NCBI RefSeq assembly: GCF_044788715.1
Contig: NZ_CP173170.1
Location: 3,720,001 to 3,784,000 of the forward strand
Reading direction: 5' to 3'
DNA from: Methylotuvimicrobium sp018830325
GTDB lineage: Bacteria; Pseudomonadota; Gammaproteobacteria; Methylococcales; Methylomonadaceae
Length of the DNA: 64,000 bases
Shown here: in pieces, positions 19,243-28,727 of the stretch
How the letters are laid out: every line of letters begins with the position of its first letter
How positions within the stretch are numbered: position 1 is the stretch's first letter
Made by a program: the position numbers and the translations under genes
The notes under the pieces: generated by a model
The model's input: only the letters and a program-made list of their open reading frames with translations
Databases searched by the model: none
What the model was told of the DNA's origin: nothing

Positions 19243-19264
19243 ATAATACATTCTGAACATAACC

Positions 19265-20734
19265 TTAATTATCATCAGGCAATTCGAAAACTACGCTTAT
19301 TCCACCAAACGGCGAATCTTCCAGTCCTATTTTGCCGTGCCTGCTATCGACGATACGCCTTGCGATAGGCAAACCGATACCGGCACCCGCAGGCTTATCG
19401 GTCGTAGTCAATCGCTCGAAGATTTCAAAAACTCTCTCCCGGTATTGCAGAGGAATACCGGGGCCGTTATCGCTGATGCGATAACGGCTGAGTTTGCCGA
19501 CGCGTTCCCCGCTGATATGAATTTCAGGAACGGCGTCATCATCGGTAGGCAAGCCATGGCTTAGTGCATTGTCCATCAATATCCAAAACAAATCGGTCAA
19601 CCGCGATTTATCTAATGTAGCCGGAGGTAATTTATCGATGTGTAATCGCACATTAGCGCGTTTAATGCGAGACTCTAGGCGTTGCAGTAGATTAGACAGC
19701 AGCGCATCGACATCCTGAATGCCAACCTTTTCGACCGGCTCGCCGGCCGCTAGAAATAATTGAATATCCTTAACCAACATTCGTAAGTGCGCGGCGTCGC
19801 GTTCCAAAACTTGCAAGTCTTGATAAACCTCATCATTATGCGAATCCGGCATGGTTTTTAAGTGTCCTTGCAAGCGTTGGCTATAACTCACCAGACGCCG
19901 GATCGGCTCCATCAAATGATGAGCCGAAATTTCGGCGAATCGAGTCAGATACGCATTCGCGCTGACAATTTCCTGATTTTTTCTAATTAATGCAGCCTCG
20001 TTAAGCGTTCGCTCCTCGACGCGCCGCCGAATTAATAATCCGATGGCATAGATAGCAGCCAAACCCATTATCCAAATAACGGTCAACAATAGCATTTTTT
20101 CCGGATCGACCCGCGCCGCACCCTCCAGATAAGATTGCAGCGACACGGAAACGCCGACGCCTCCTAAGACATCGCCGACACGGTACCCTTGCCTGCTGTG
20201 GCATTTCAAGCAATATTCGTCGGCCACTAGAGCGCTCATCAAGCGAAGATAAGGCTCGCCGTTAATCAGGGTTTTCTCAAAAACCTCCGTTTCGCCCCGC
20301 TCGAATTGGCGCAAGGCCGCCGCCTCCCATTCATCGGGAAAGTTATCGGGGTTCAAAGGCTTAAAGCCGGTGATTCTTCCTTTCACTTTATAAAGCTCTT
20401 CGTATTCATCCATGACTTGCCTAATCAAATACGCCGGATTCATTAATGTCAGTTTGATTCCGGACGGTGTGCTGATATCCCGCTCGGCAATATGCGATAA
20501 GGCAGGATTCGGGCGAGTCCTTGCATCGACTGGAACATAGACGCCGCCATGGCGTGCGGCCCATTTGCGCAAAGCCACGTCTTTATTGAAATGACTACGC
20601 GCTTCCTTGATAGCCATTTCCTGCGCGTACCAAATAGACATATGGCTATCCCAAAAAAAGAAGCCTGCCACCGAAGCGGTCCATATTATCGAAACGCCAA
20701 GCAATGCTTTCAGCGGGGTCGAAGCCTTACTCAT
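19265..20734 (-). CDS. Sensor histidine kinase with c-type-heme DUF3365/Tll0287-like input domain
   Basis: ATG 20734 (MSKASTPLK) has a GGGAG ribosome site 7 bases upstream and overlaps the preceding kinase by 8 bases, so I prefer it to the longer frame at 20842; the product is 489 residues. A first membrane helix is followed by a periplasmic domain containing CLKCH, a covalent heme c motif, in the DUF3365-like context GEPYLRLMSALVADEYC; a second helix precedes the kinase core. The phosphoacceptor region is divergent (HHLMEPIRRLV), but the ATPase is intact: DNALSHG, DNGPGIP, FEIFERL and GAGIGLPIA. It should sense a redox or gas signal. Three kinases lie in a row here with no response regulator beside them. 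Confidence 0.85.
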   Translation of the reverse strand: MSKASTPLKALLGVSIIWTASVAGFFFWDSHMSIWYAQEMAIKEARSHFNKDVALRKWAARHGGVYVPVDARTRPNPALSHIAERDISTPSGIKLTLMNPAYLIRQVMDEYEELYKVKGRITGFKPLNPDNFPDEWEAAALRQFERGETEVFEKTLINGEPYLRLMSALVADEYCLKCHSRQGYRVGDVLGGVGVSVSLQSYLEGAARVDPEKMLLLTVIWIMGLAAIYAIGLLIRRRVEERTLNEAALIRKNQEIVSANAYLTRFAEISAHHLMEPIRRLVSYSQRLQGHLKTMPDSHNDEVYQDLQVLERDAAHLRMLVKDIQLFLAAGEPVEKVGIQDVDALLSNLLQRLESRIKRANVRLHIDKLPPATLDKSRLTDLFWILMDNALSHGLPTDDDAVPEIHISGERVGKLSRYRISDNGPGIPLQYRERVFEIFERLTTTDKPAGAGIGLPIARRIVDSRHGKIGLEDSPFGGISVVFELPDDN

Positions 20735-23183
20735 CAAACGCTCCCTCGGCATGTTGTTGCGACGGCTTGTTAAGAGGGAGTTCGAAACTAAAAGTGCTCC
20801 CGCAACCCTCGCCTTGCGATTCCGCGCGAATATTTCCCCCATGATGTTCGACGATTTTGCGGCACAATGCCAGCCCCATGCCGGTTCCTTCGTAACGGGA
20901 CCTTAATTGAAGACGGCTGAAAAACTGAAATAGCCGATCGATTTGCGTAGGATCGATACCGATGCCATTATCTCGAATAGACACCCGCCAGTTAGCCGAA
21001 TCGACACCCGAACTAATTTCGATGCGCGGCTGACTATCCGCTTCCCGATATTTAAGCGCGTTACCGATCAAGTTTTGGAACAAACGACTCAATTCGTCGC
21101 GGCTGGCAAAGACAGTCGGCCACTCTCCTCGCACATCAATTTCAGCCTGCGTGCCGACAATATCCGGCTGTAAAAACCCCATCGCTTCATCCAGCGCTTC
21201 CTTGCTTTCCAGCCATGTCTTCGGCTCGGTTTTTCGCCCCACGCGCGAATAATCTAGTAACGAAACGATCATCGCGTCCATGCGTCTAGCCCCATCGAGC
21301 GCGAAAGCCATATTGGTTCTGCCTTCATCATCCAAGGTGTCGCGCAAAGCGCGTTCCAATAATTGCAGATGACCTGTGATCATGCGTAAAGGTTGGCGCA
21401 TATCGTGCGACACGCTATAGGCGAATTGCTCGAGATCGACATTGGATCGGAGCAATTCTTCTTCGACTCGTTTCTGTTCGGTCACATCGCGGCTAATACC
21501 GAACAATCCGACAACCGTCTTGCCGTCGCAGTCGAATACCGGCCACTTATTGGTATTGACCCAGCGGAGCTGTCCTTGTAAGTCATAGTAAGGGTCAATC
21601 TTATTGATCAACGGCTTTCCATCCTTAAAAATAGGCTTTTCTTCTTCATCATAGATACGCGCGATATCTTTCGGAAAAATTTCCGAATCGTGTTTACCGA
21701 CTAATTCCCGCCAATTGCGGTAACCGGTAACCGTCGCCAATGTTTTACTGCAAAAGCGAATACGACTGTCTTGATCCTTGAAATACACATAATCCGACGT
21801 ATTGTCGAGAAAGGTATTGAAATCGCGGTTTAATTCTTGAGCGGCTTGCTCATAAAGTTTTCGCTCGGTGATATCGGTAATGAAGCCGTGCCAGAGCACA
21901 CTGTTATCTTCAAGCCTTTCCGGTCGACCATCCCCTCGCAGCCAACGCAAACCTTGTTTCGGCAATATTACACGATATTCTTGATGCCATGGCGTCATCG
22001 AGATAGCCGACTCCCGGATAGAAGACATCACGTTATTCCGATCCTCGGTATGTATTCTCGCGATCACCAAAGCGGCATCTTCACGCACTTGCTCAGGCGT
22101 GACTTCATATATGTCTTTAATGGCGCAACTGGCGAAAGGGAAACAAGATCGACCATCGGAAAACAATCGAAATTGATAAATAACGCCGGGAACCTGTTCG
22201 GACAGCTTCGTCAATAGATCGTGACTTTCCTGTAATGCATTGTCACTCAGCTCTAAATCGGCCAGCTGTCGCCGTATCAGATACAACAATACGAACAACA
22301 CTGACGAAACGACTAAAAACAGCACTATCGCCCAAGCAATCATGGCGCGCTCGGCGGCCATCACCGAAGTCATTTCGGCGGACGTCACTATTCGCAAAGG
22401 AAAATCGGCCATGCGCTTTTCATCAACCCAATACGCCTTACCGTCAAAGGGCGATATCACCCTACCCGACCGTTGTCTTTTGTCTCGATAAGGCTCCAGC
22501 ACTTCACGCAATCGAGTGCCGGAGTCGCCAGGCACGCGCGGGTTGCGAAACCACACCTCATTATCATTATTGATCACGACCAAAGTCGACCCTGGCGCAC
22601 GTTCAATAGCGGCAAAAACTTCGGCCAAGCGATCAATCGAAACAATCGCAACCACCGTTCCGGCAAAATGTTGTTCATCATCGAAATAGGGCCGGCTCAA
22701 TGAGACCTCATAGCTCCCTTCGCTTATCGATGAAGATATTGGCGAGCTCACAAACAGTTGATCTTCGGAACTATTTAAATGATAGGTGTAAGAGGGATGA
22801 TCATGCAAAACCGGCTTATCGCCGGAACTGGTCCAATGAATGACCGCACCGTCGCGATCGACAATTAACAAATCGATTTGCTCAGGATTGGCTGCCAATT
22901 CGCTCTGCAATGAACCACGCAACAATTCATCGGCCTTACTCTGTTTCAGCAAGAGCCGTGTTTTCAATAAAACACGATCGATATCGACCAGGACACGATA
23001 TAGCAAAATCTCGTTGACACTGGTCGCGGCAGAAGTATGAGTTGCCAAGCCATGAAGGCGATTGATACTTTCATTCTTGACCACATAAACGATGAACAGT
23101 GCAAACAGTAACAAAATCCCGCATACGCCCAACGTCACGGTGCGGCGTAGTTTTCGATAAGACCCATTGCTGTTCTGATTCAT
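20727..23183 (-). CDS. Membrane sensor histidine kinase, periplasmic Cache-type domain plus two PAS domains
   Basis: An 818-residue kinase with a membrane helix near residues 15-36, a periplasmic sensory region (about 37-275, Cache-like) and a second helix near 280-310. Two PAS/PAC segments follow, ending WHGFITDITERK and VVGLFGISRDVTEQK. The HisKA H-box is in VSHDMRQPLR and the HATPase motifs are NLIGNALKY, DNGIGID, LFQFFSRL and GTGMGLAL. It signals by transferring phosphate to an unknown regulator. The PAS-HisKA-ATPase half is closely similar to that of the next kinase (23202-25370), so the two are paralogues with different sensors. Eighteen bases separate them and eight overlap the heme kinase, indicating one operon. 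Confidence 0.88.
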   Translation of the reverse strand: MNQNSNGSYRKLRRTVTLGVCGILLLFALFIVYVVKNESINRLHGLATHTSAATSVNEILLYRVLVDIDRVLLKTRLLLKQSKADELLRGSLQSELAANPEQIDLLIVDRDGAVIHWTSSGDKPVLHDHPSYTYHLNSSEDQLFVSSPISSSISEGSYEVSLSRPYFDDEQHFAGTVVAIVSIDRLAEVFAAIERAPGSTLVVINNDNEVWFRNPRVPGDSGTRLREVLEPYRDKRQRSGRVISPFDGKAYWVDEKRMADFPLRIVTSAEMTSVMAAERAMIAWAIVLFLVVSSVLFVLLYLIRRQLADLELSDNALQESHDLLTKLSEQVPGVIYQFRLFSDGRSCFPFASCAIKDIYEVTPEQVREDAALVIARIHTEDRNNVMSSIRESAISMTPWHQEYRVILPKQGLRWLRGDGRPERLEDNSVLWHGFITDITERKLYEQAAQELNRDFNTFLDNTSDYVYFKDQDSRIRFCSKTLATVTGYRNWRELVGKHDSEIFPKDIARIYDEEEKPIFKDGKPLINKIDPYYDLQGQLRWVNTNKWPVFDCDGKTVVGLFGISRDVTEQKRVEEELLRSNVDLEQFAYSVSHDMRQPLRMITGHLQLLERALRDTLDDEGRTNMAFALDGARRMDAMIVSLLDYSRVGRKTEPKTWLESKEALDEAMGFLQPDIVGTQAEIDVRGEWPTVFASRDELSRLFQNLIGNALKYREADSQPRIEISSGVDSANWRVSIRDNGIGIDPTQIDRLFQFFSRLQLRSRYEGTGMGLALCRKIVEHHGGNIRAESQGEGCGSTFSFELPLNKPSQQHAEGAFDE

Positions 23184-23201
23184 GGTGCGTTGGTTGAAAA
23201 A

Positions 23202-25370
23202 CTAATCGGGTGCATTATTCTGCGCCAATGGTATTTCAAAAACAAATGCGCTGCCTTTGCCTTCCCCTTCCGACTCGGCCCAGATGCGACCGCCATGATG
23301 CTCGACAATGCGGCGACACAAGGCCAAGCCCATGCCGTTGCCCTCGAAGCGCGCCCGTGACTGCAATCGGCTAAAAAATTGAAACAATTTATCGATTTGC
23401 TTGGGTTCGATCCCGATACCATTGTCGGCAATGCGTACCGTCCAAAGCCCCGCGTGTTCGGTTGAAACCACGGTTACATGCGGCACCCCTTCGCTATCAT
23501 GATACTTAATGGCATTGGCGATCAAATTTTGCAACAAGCGTGTCAATTCATCCCGGCTCGCGTACAAAACCGGCCAATCGCCCTGCACGACGATATCGGC
23601 ACGCTTCTCTTCGATTTCCACCTCTAAAAATTGCAATGCTTCATTCAAGGACTCGCGGGTTGCCATGCAAATTTTAGGCTCGGTCTTACGACCGATACGA
23701 GAATAGTCGAGTAACGAAACGATCATCGCATCCATACGTTTGGCACCGTCGAGCGCAAAGGCCAAGTTCTCCTTATTGTCTTCGTCCAATTGCTCAGCCA
23801 AGCCGATCTCCAACAAGTGCAAATGTCCGGCAATCGTTCTTAGCGGTTGCCGCATATCATGCGAGACACTGTAGGCGAATTGCTCGAGATCGGCATTCGA
23901 GCGCGACAAAGCCTCGGATTGGGTTCGAAGTATCATTTCCACCTGACGACGTTCAGTGATGTCGGTACCCGATCCGATGTAACCGGAAAAATTTCCATGA
24001 TCATCGAAGCGCGGCACACCATGATCGTCGACCCATCGATAGTCGCCGTCGAAGCGCCTTAAGCGATATTCCATACGAAACGGTTCGCGGCGATTGAAAT
24101 GATCTAGATAACAATCGATACAGCACTGTCTATCGTCAGGATGGACACCTTCCAGCCAGCCGTTATCCTTTTCTTGCTCCAGGGTTCGCCCCGTAAAATC
24201 TAGCCAAACCTTATTGAACCAAAAACAGCGGCTGTCAGTCCCGGAAATCCAAATCAATACCGGTGCCGAATCGGCCATTTGCCGAAAGCGTGCCTCGCTC
24301 TCGCGTAGCTCACGCGTCATCTCGGTTGCCAACGCCAGCGCTCTAGCGCGCCCTGACGCCAATTGCCAAATAATTGTCGCCAACAAAACACTCAGCGCTG
24401 CCCCCGCTGCAGCCATATAACGCGGCTTATCTAAGCTAATCCGTTGTTTGAAGCTCGCGCCAGGGCTCACCGCTAAAGTCCACTCATGGCCATCTATCTC
24501 GATCGTTCGTATCGTTTTTAGATCCTGGAGACTCGATAAAGCCTCGGACGAGCTACTGTGCATTCTCGCTTCCTCGGTCATCGTGTCTCCATCGTATATT
24601 TCCAGACTCAAGTCGGATGCGCGTTCTCCGCCAACCCCCGCCATGAAATCATCCATGCGAAACGGCGCATAGACCCAGGCAATGATATTGCGGCGCCGTT
24701 CTTCGACAGAATCAGAAACTGCGTTTTCGCGGAATAAAGGCAAATACATCAAAAAACCGGCTTGCACAGCTTCATCGGTTTCTTGAACCAGTATGACTTT
24801 GCCGGAGATGCGTGTTTCATTCAGGTCGCGCGAATCGGCCATCGCTTTTCTGCGGACCGGCTCGGAATACATATCGTAACCAAAGGCTCGTAGATTGCGG
24901 TCGACGAACGGTTCAAGATATAAAATCGAACTATAAATATCACGTTCGCCTTCCGGTCGAATCGAATAGTTCGAGAACCCTTGAGTTCGAATATCGGCAA
25001 TATGCTTATCTTTGTCATGACTGGGCACGACCACCGAAAAACCGATACCTTGAATACCGGGAAAATTCCGGTCGATTTTCAGCGTATCCACATAGATACG
25101 AAACTCTTTTCGATCGACATGATCGGAAGAAATAAACAATCCCTTTACGCCCAATAAAACTTGCTCGTAAGCCGCCATACGTTGTTCGATGCGGTCTATA
25201 ATCTCCCTAACCCTGAAATCGAAATCGATTTTCAAATTGCGCTCAAGATCGGCTTCTGCATTTTTCCAAACTCCGAAGGTCGCCCCAAGCGAAAGTAGCA
25301 AAACGAGACTCGATATCAGCAGTGGAAAAAAATGACGTAAAAAGGGTGAGCCCGAAGAGTGTACCGGCAT
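23202..25370 (-). CDS. CHASE-domain sensor histidine kinase with PAS domain
   Basis: Starting at ATG 25370 (MPVHSSG) gives about 722 residues; a longer frame to 25448 would add residues before the first membrane helix, and neither start has a strong ribosome site. The N-terminal helix is followed by a periplasmic CHASE domain (conserved GIQGIGFSVVVP and PFRMDDFMAGV segments), a second helix, a PAS_3-type domain ending GSGTDITERRQV, HisKA with VSHDMRQPLR, and HATPase (NLIANAIKY, DNGIGIE, GNGMGLAL). CHASE domains sense small extracellular molecules. It is the first gene of the three-kinase operon. No receiver domain or response regulator is adjacent, so the output partner is unknown. Confidence 0.85.
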   Translation of the reverse strand: MPVHSSGSPFLRHFFPLLISSLVLLLSLGATFGVWKNAEADLERNLKIDFDFRVREIIDRIEQRMAAYEQVLLGVKGLFISSDHVDRKEFRIYVDTLKIDRNFPGIQGIGFSVVVPSHDKDKHIADIRTQGFSNYSIRPEGERDIYSSILYLEPFVDRNLRAFGYDMYSEPVRRKAMADSRDLNETRISGKVILVQETDEAVQAGFLMYLPLFRENAVSDSVEERRRNIIAWVYAPFRMDDFMAGVGGERASDLSLEIYDGDTMTEEARMHSSSSEALSSLQDLKTIRTIEIDGHEWTLAVSPGASFKQRISLDKPRYMAAAGAALSVLLATIIWQLASGRARALALATEMTRELRESEARFRQMADSAPVLIWISGTDSRCFWFNKVWLDFTGRTLEQEKDNGWLEGVHPDDRQCCIDCYLDHFNRREPFRMEYRLRRFDGDYRWVDDHGVPRFDDHGNFSGYIGSGTDITERRQVEMILRTQSEALSRSNADLEQFAYSVSHDMRQPLRTIAGHLHLLEIGLAEQLDEDNKENLAFALDGAKRMDAMIVSLLDYSRIGRKTEPKICMATRESLNEALQFLEVEIEEKRADIVVQGDWPVLYASRDELTRLLQNLIANAIKYHDSEGVPHVTVVSTEHAGLWTVRIADNGIGIEPKQIDKLFQFFSRLQSRARFEGNGMGLALCRRIVEHHGGRIWAESEGEGKGSAFVFEIPLAQNNAPD

Positions 25371-25399
25371 GAGAAATATGATGAATAATAAATCTTTTC

Positions 25400-25500
25400 C
25401 GTTTCCCACGCTCCTCCGTAAGAACACATACCTTAGCTGCCGAAACAAGATCGGTATGCATTCCCACGCTGAAGCGGTGGAAACGAGGAAAAACCAAGAA
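25400..25500. repeat. REP-like GTTCCCACG palindrome, copy 1
   Basis: TTCCCACGCTCCTCCGT and GCATTCCCACGCTGAAGCGG match segments near 33520-33652, 57531-57577 and 59193-59252. It lies upstream of the CHASE kinase start and inside the longer alternative frame, one reason to prefer the shorter start. Confidence 0.6.
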
Positions 25501-25567
25501 GTTCAAAGAACCAAGCTGCATATAACGGGTCTACACTTATAACCTTACGCATAAAAATGTTACCGTC

Positions 25568-26080
25568 ATGACAATGATAGCATTCCTTTTGCTTTTGATA
25601 GCCATCAGCCCAACTGTTGATGCCGATGTTTTTAAATGTATCGCATCATCGGGAAAAATCACTTACCAAGGCAAACCTTGCTCATCCGATGCGCAACAAG
25701 AAAAAGTACCGATAGAACCCACCGACCCTCGTCAATTGGCCGAGGCCGAAAGACGACTCGCCATTTGGCAAATGGAACGGGATAAGCAAAAAGCCGAAAG
25801 ACTGGAAGCCGAAAGAATGCAGAAGGAGGAACGGCGTCGCATCGAAGCGGTTGAGGCGCTGAAACGTAGCGCGGAAGCGCAACGCCAACAAGCTGAAGCC
25901 GAATTAAGGCAAGCCGAAGCACTAGAGAATCAATATCGAATGCAGGCTTACCCCTTGTATTATCTTCCCTATCAGTCAAGATTCCCTTACAGGGATCGCT
26001 ATAGGAACAATAACCAACCGCCTAGAAAGCCGATACATGATTCAAAATCGACCTGGATGACAAACTCCCCTCGCCGCTAG
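25568..26080 (+). CDS. DUF4124 domain protein with long charged helix
   Basis: The 170-residue exported protein has a signal peptide (to about PTVDA), then a DUF4124 domain (VFKCIASSGKITYQGKPCS) with two cysteines that could form a disulfide. A Glu/Arg/Gln/Ala-rich helix follows from about residue 55 to 125 (predicted coiled coil), then a Tyr/Arg-rich tail. DUF4124 is a small periplasmic module of unknown function, common in gammaproteobacteria. It runs in the same direction as the DUF2782 gene 87 bases downstream and the two may be co-transcribed. It is divergent from the kinase operon. Confidence 0.8.
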   Translation: MTMIAFLLLLIAISPTVDADVFKCIASSGKITYQGKPCSSDAQQEKVPIEPTDPRQLAEAERRLAIWQMERDKQKAERLEAERMQKEERRRIEAVEALKRSAEAQRQQAEAELRQAEALENQYRMQAYPLYYLPYQSRFPYRDRYRNNNQPPRKPIHDSKSTWMTNSPRR

Positions 26081-26166
26081 CTCTTTAATGGTTTGTCATA
26101 ACTTTTTCAATACGCAGAGCTCGCAAGCTGTCATAATAGAGCTAATAACCGATTAGAATAGAAAAT

Positions 26167-26607
26167 ATGATGCGTTTAACTTTAACTTACAGCTTGCTGA
26201 TTATTCCGGCATTCGCATTATCGGCTCCGCCGCCCATTTTAATGGATATTCCCGACGTACCGGATATACCGGCAACCGTGCAAAGCGGCCAAGTGATGGA
26301 GCCAGATCGAACGGTAATACGCAGAAGCAAGGAAACTACCGAAGCCATTCCCGAACTTCCCGATGCACCGATGCCTGTCGAAAGCGGCGAACCGATGGAG
26401 CCCGATATCACCATCATTCGGCGAGGCAAAGAACAAATACAGGAATACCGGATCAACGGCGAGTTGTATATGATCAAAGTCGTTCCCGATATCGGCCCGG
26501 CTTATTATTTGATCGACACTGACGGCGACGGCAACATGGACGTCAGAGAAAGCGATTTACATCGCGGTACGCGAATCAATCAGTGGAAATTGCTTGAATG
26601 GAATTGA
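26167..26607 (+). CDS. DUF2782 domain periplasmic protein
   Basis: A 146-residue exported protein whose C-terminal 70 residues match DUF2782 (EYRINGELYMIKVVPDIGPAYYLID followed by DGNMDVRESD). The N-terminal half contains two copies of a proline-rich motif: PDVPDIPATVQSGQVMEPD and PELPDAPMPVESGEPMEPD, the second leading into the domain. The acidic DTDGDGNMD loop resembles a calcium-binding EF-type loop, though that is only a resemblance. The family role is unknown. Confidence 0.82.
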   Translation: MMRLTLTYSLLIIPAFALSAPPPILMDIPDVPDIPATVQSGQVMEPDRTVIRRSKETTEAIPELPDAPMPVESGEPMEPDITIIRRGKEQIQEYRINGELYMIKVVPDIGPAYYLIDTDGDGNMDVRESDLHRGTRINQWKLLEWN

Positions 26608-26915
26608 TCGAAGAAGCTACTCCCTTTTGATCGAAAAACCGTCTAAGAATAAAAGGCATGAGGTATGTCTATCGAGGACCGCCGTAAACCCATCCCTGGG
26701 GGCTTGACGGCAGCTAAGCGCCAAGGATGGCGTGTATTAGGGCAATGCAGGAGCAATTGCCGAGGAGCAAAAATCTGCCCCTGCTGCCGACATCCTCGCT
26801 AGCCACACCCCACACCTTCATAAAGTTAACTAATTTTTGAGGAAATTGGCGCGCGATGCGACGCCCTACGAATGATCGATCGTTTGTCGGATGTAGTTTG
26901 CGGTAAATGCAATCG
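26608..26915. repeat. Intergenic repeat family E (CTCCCTTTTGATYGAAAAACC)
   Basis: Bases 26619-26690 (ACTCCCTTTTGATCG, AAAAACCGTCTAAGAATAAA, ATGTCTATCGAGG) match, on the opposite strand, 56285-56347, and in part 46971-47003. No gene is seen in this spacer between convergent genes. Confidence 0.65.
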
Positions 26916-28487
26916 TCAACGCAAAAGAACATCCATGCCGACCCGCTCCAACAACACCTTACGATAGGCTTCGGCCTTACTGACCTGAAGGTTTTCCAGC
27001 GGATTAAAATCGTCGGTAACAACCAAATCTCCTTCGACCATCGCATAGCGCCGCTTGCTCAATAGCTCCAGCATTTTGTGATTACCCTGGCCGGCATGAA
27101 TCGCGATCGGTTCATCCGACGCCATGAAAATAAAATCGTTAAACTCGGAACCCGGTTCGGAAATATAAACCCGGCGTTCGCTGAACACTTCGCCGAGCGT
27201 CCGGTAAACCAATTGCGCGGGGCGTTGCCGCTTGTTATCGGTAAACCCGACAAAATTGATCGCTAAAATCCCGCCGGGATTCAAATGCGACTTCAACTCC
27301 CGAAGCGTTTCGATACTCATCAAATGCGCAGGCTCTGAACCTCCGGTAAAACAATCGTGGATAATCAAATCATACGTCTTAGTCAATTGGCGGATTTCAT
27401 AACGCGCATCGCCGACGATCAAATCGCCTGACGGACGGTAATCGAAAAACCTCAATGCCGCCTCGGCCACCGCCGGATCGATCTCGATCGCATCGGTTTT
27501 GACGCCCTGCTTTTCCAAACCGTCCGCGATATGTCCACCGCCTAGGCCAATCAGTAACGCATTTTTTGCCGCAGGGCGAAACAACGGCAATCTCTGAGTA
27601 ACCCATTGATAGGTCAACAAACCTTGCCGAACATTAGCGATATCCGCTGCACTGATCGTCGAGGCATCGGACATCATGAAGCGGACTTTTTGCGCTTCGT
27701 CGTCGATCACGCGCACCCAACCGTAAACGCTCTCGGATTCGTAAAGCAAAGTCAAACCTTTACCCCAAGGCTGCGTACGATTATTTTCATACGCAAAGGC
27801 AGCGCCGCCCAAGCATGCAAAAAAAATCAAGGCCATGCTCATTATTGTAAATTGCTGACCGGTACCGCGCCGTTCGTAAAGCGCCAGCATCAATGCCAAC
27901 ATGCCGAGCAAAGCGCTTAAACCATACAGCACCGCGCGTGATCCGGTTATCGGCAATAAATAAAAACCCAACGCGATCGTGCCGATCACGCTACCGATCG
28001 TACTGACTGCATACACCGAACCCGACAAGGCGCCGACATTCGCCAATTGCCGGGCGGCCAGCTTGATTACATAAGGCCCCGTCATCGCCAACAAGGTCAA
28101 AGGCAGCGTAAACAGTAAAAAAGCGCTGAAAAAAGCGCCGGCTCTAAGACCCATCGGATCGGTCAGCAGCAACACCGGCCGGGTCAAGGCCGGAATGATC
28201 ACGGTCGTCAACGCGGCCAAAGCGATCAAATAAGACAAACGAATACGCGGCATGCGGTCGGCAATCCGGCCGCCGAGCCAATAGCCGAACGCCAACGCGA
28301 TCATCGTTACCGAAATCAACGACGACCAAACATACAAACTGACGCCGTAAAACGGACCGATTAGCCGCGTGCCGAGCAATTCCAGCACCATTACCGAAGC
28401 ACCGGTCAATGAAACGGTCAAATACAGTACGATCCTATCGAAAACTGAGATAGTTAAACCGGAAGAAAGAGCACGCGATTTAGACAT
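26916..28487 (-). CDS. Fused MFS-type membrane domain and spermidine synthase-like domain
   Basis: ATG 28487 has an AGG ribosome site 7 bases upstream; the longer frame begins with TTG at 28505. The 523-residue protein has about seven to nine hydrophobic helices in the first 240 residues, then a class I methyltransferase-like aminopropyltransferase domain: LIGLGGGHIADGL, AIEIDPAV, VGDARYEI and LIIHDCFTG. This matches the fused MFS/spermidine synthase family. Whether it makes polyamines or uses the fold for another transfer is not established. It stands alone, transcribed toward the DUF2782 gene. Confidence 0.88.
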   Translation of the reverse strand: MSKSRALSSGLTISVFDRIVLYLTVSLTGASVMVLELLGTRLIGPFYGVSLYVWSSLISVTMIALAFGYWLGGRIADRMPRIRLSYLIALAALTTVIIPALTRPVLLLTDPMGLRAGAFFSAFLLFTLPLTLLAMTGPYVIKLAARQLANVGALSGSVYAVSTIGSVIGTIALGFYLLPITGSRAVLYGLSALLGMLALMLALYERRGTGQQFTIMSMALIFFACLGGAAFAYENNRTQPWGKGLTLLYESESVYGWVRVIDDEAQKVRFMMSDASTISAADIANVRQGLLTYQWVTQRLPLFRPAAKNALLIGLGGGHIADGLEKQGVKTDAIEIDPAVAEAALRFFDYRPSGDLIVGDARYEIRQLTKTYDLIIHDCFTGGSEPAHLMSIETLRELKSHLNPGGILAINFVGFTDNKRQRPAQLVYRTLGEVFSERRVYISEPGSEFNDFIFMASDEPIAIHAGQGNHKMLELLSKRRYAMVEGDLVVTDDFNPLENLQVSKAEAYRKVLLERVGMDVLLR

Positions 28488-28632
28488 AAAATACCTATAA
28501 AACAAGAGTCATCATCAAGTCAATTAAGATTCCAAACAGAACACCGCAGACTAGGATGCCAACGCCGTAGTGAATCGGAAAAATTATAAAATAAGAAATT
28601 CATGCATCGATTGAAAATCGACCTTGAAAGAT

Positions 28633-28652
28633 GACATCCTTGTCCGGGGGAT
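28633..28652. repeat. Shared 3'-flank repeat of VPLPA-CTERM genes, copy 1
   Basis: GACATCCTTGTCCGGGGGAT recurs exactly at 31987-32006. Both copies lie 75-100 bases past the stop codon of a VPLPA-CTERM gene, so gene and flank were probably duplicated together. Confidence 0.8.
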
Positions 28653-28681
28653 GCCGCATCCCAGCGGCATTAACTGATGTA

Positions 28682-28703
28682 AAAAAGCCCGAGGGCTTTT
28701 TCA
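28682..28703 (-). terminator. Rho-independent terminator of the VPLPA-CTERM gene at 28728
   Basis: On the minus strand the sequence reads AAAAAGCCC-TC-GGGCTTTTTT, a short GC stem with an A tract before and a T tract after, 25 bases past the stop. The A/T symmetry makes it potentially bidirectional. Confidence 0.8.
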
Positions 28704-28727
28704 AAAAGGCTAAATTCTAGAATTGAA

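Noticed and set aside
26714..27046. Minus-strand frame overlapping the MFS-spermidine synthase end
   Set aside because: Shadow frame overlapping the real gene's 3' end, with repeat sequence and no ribosome site.
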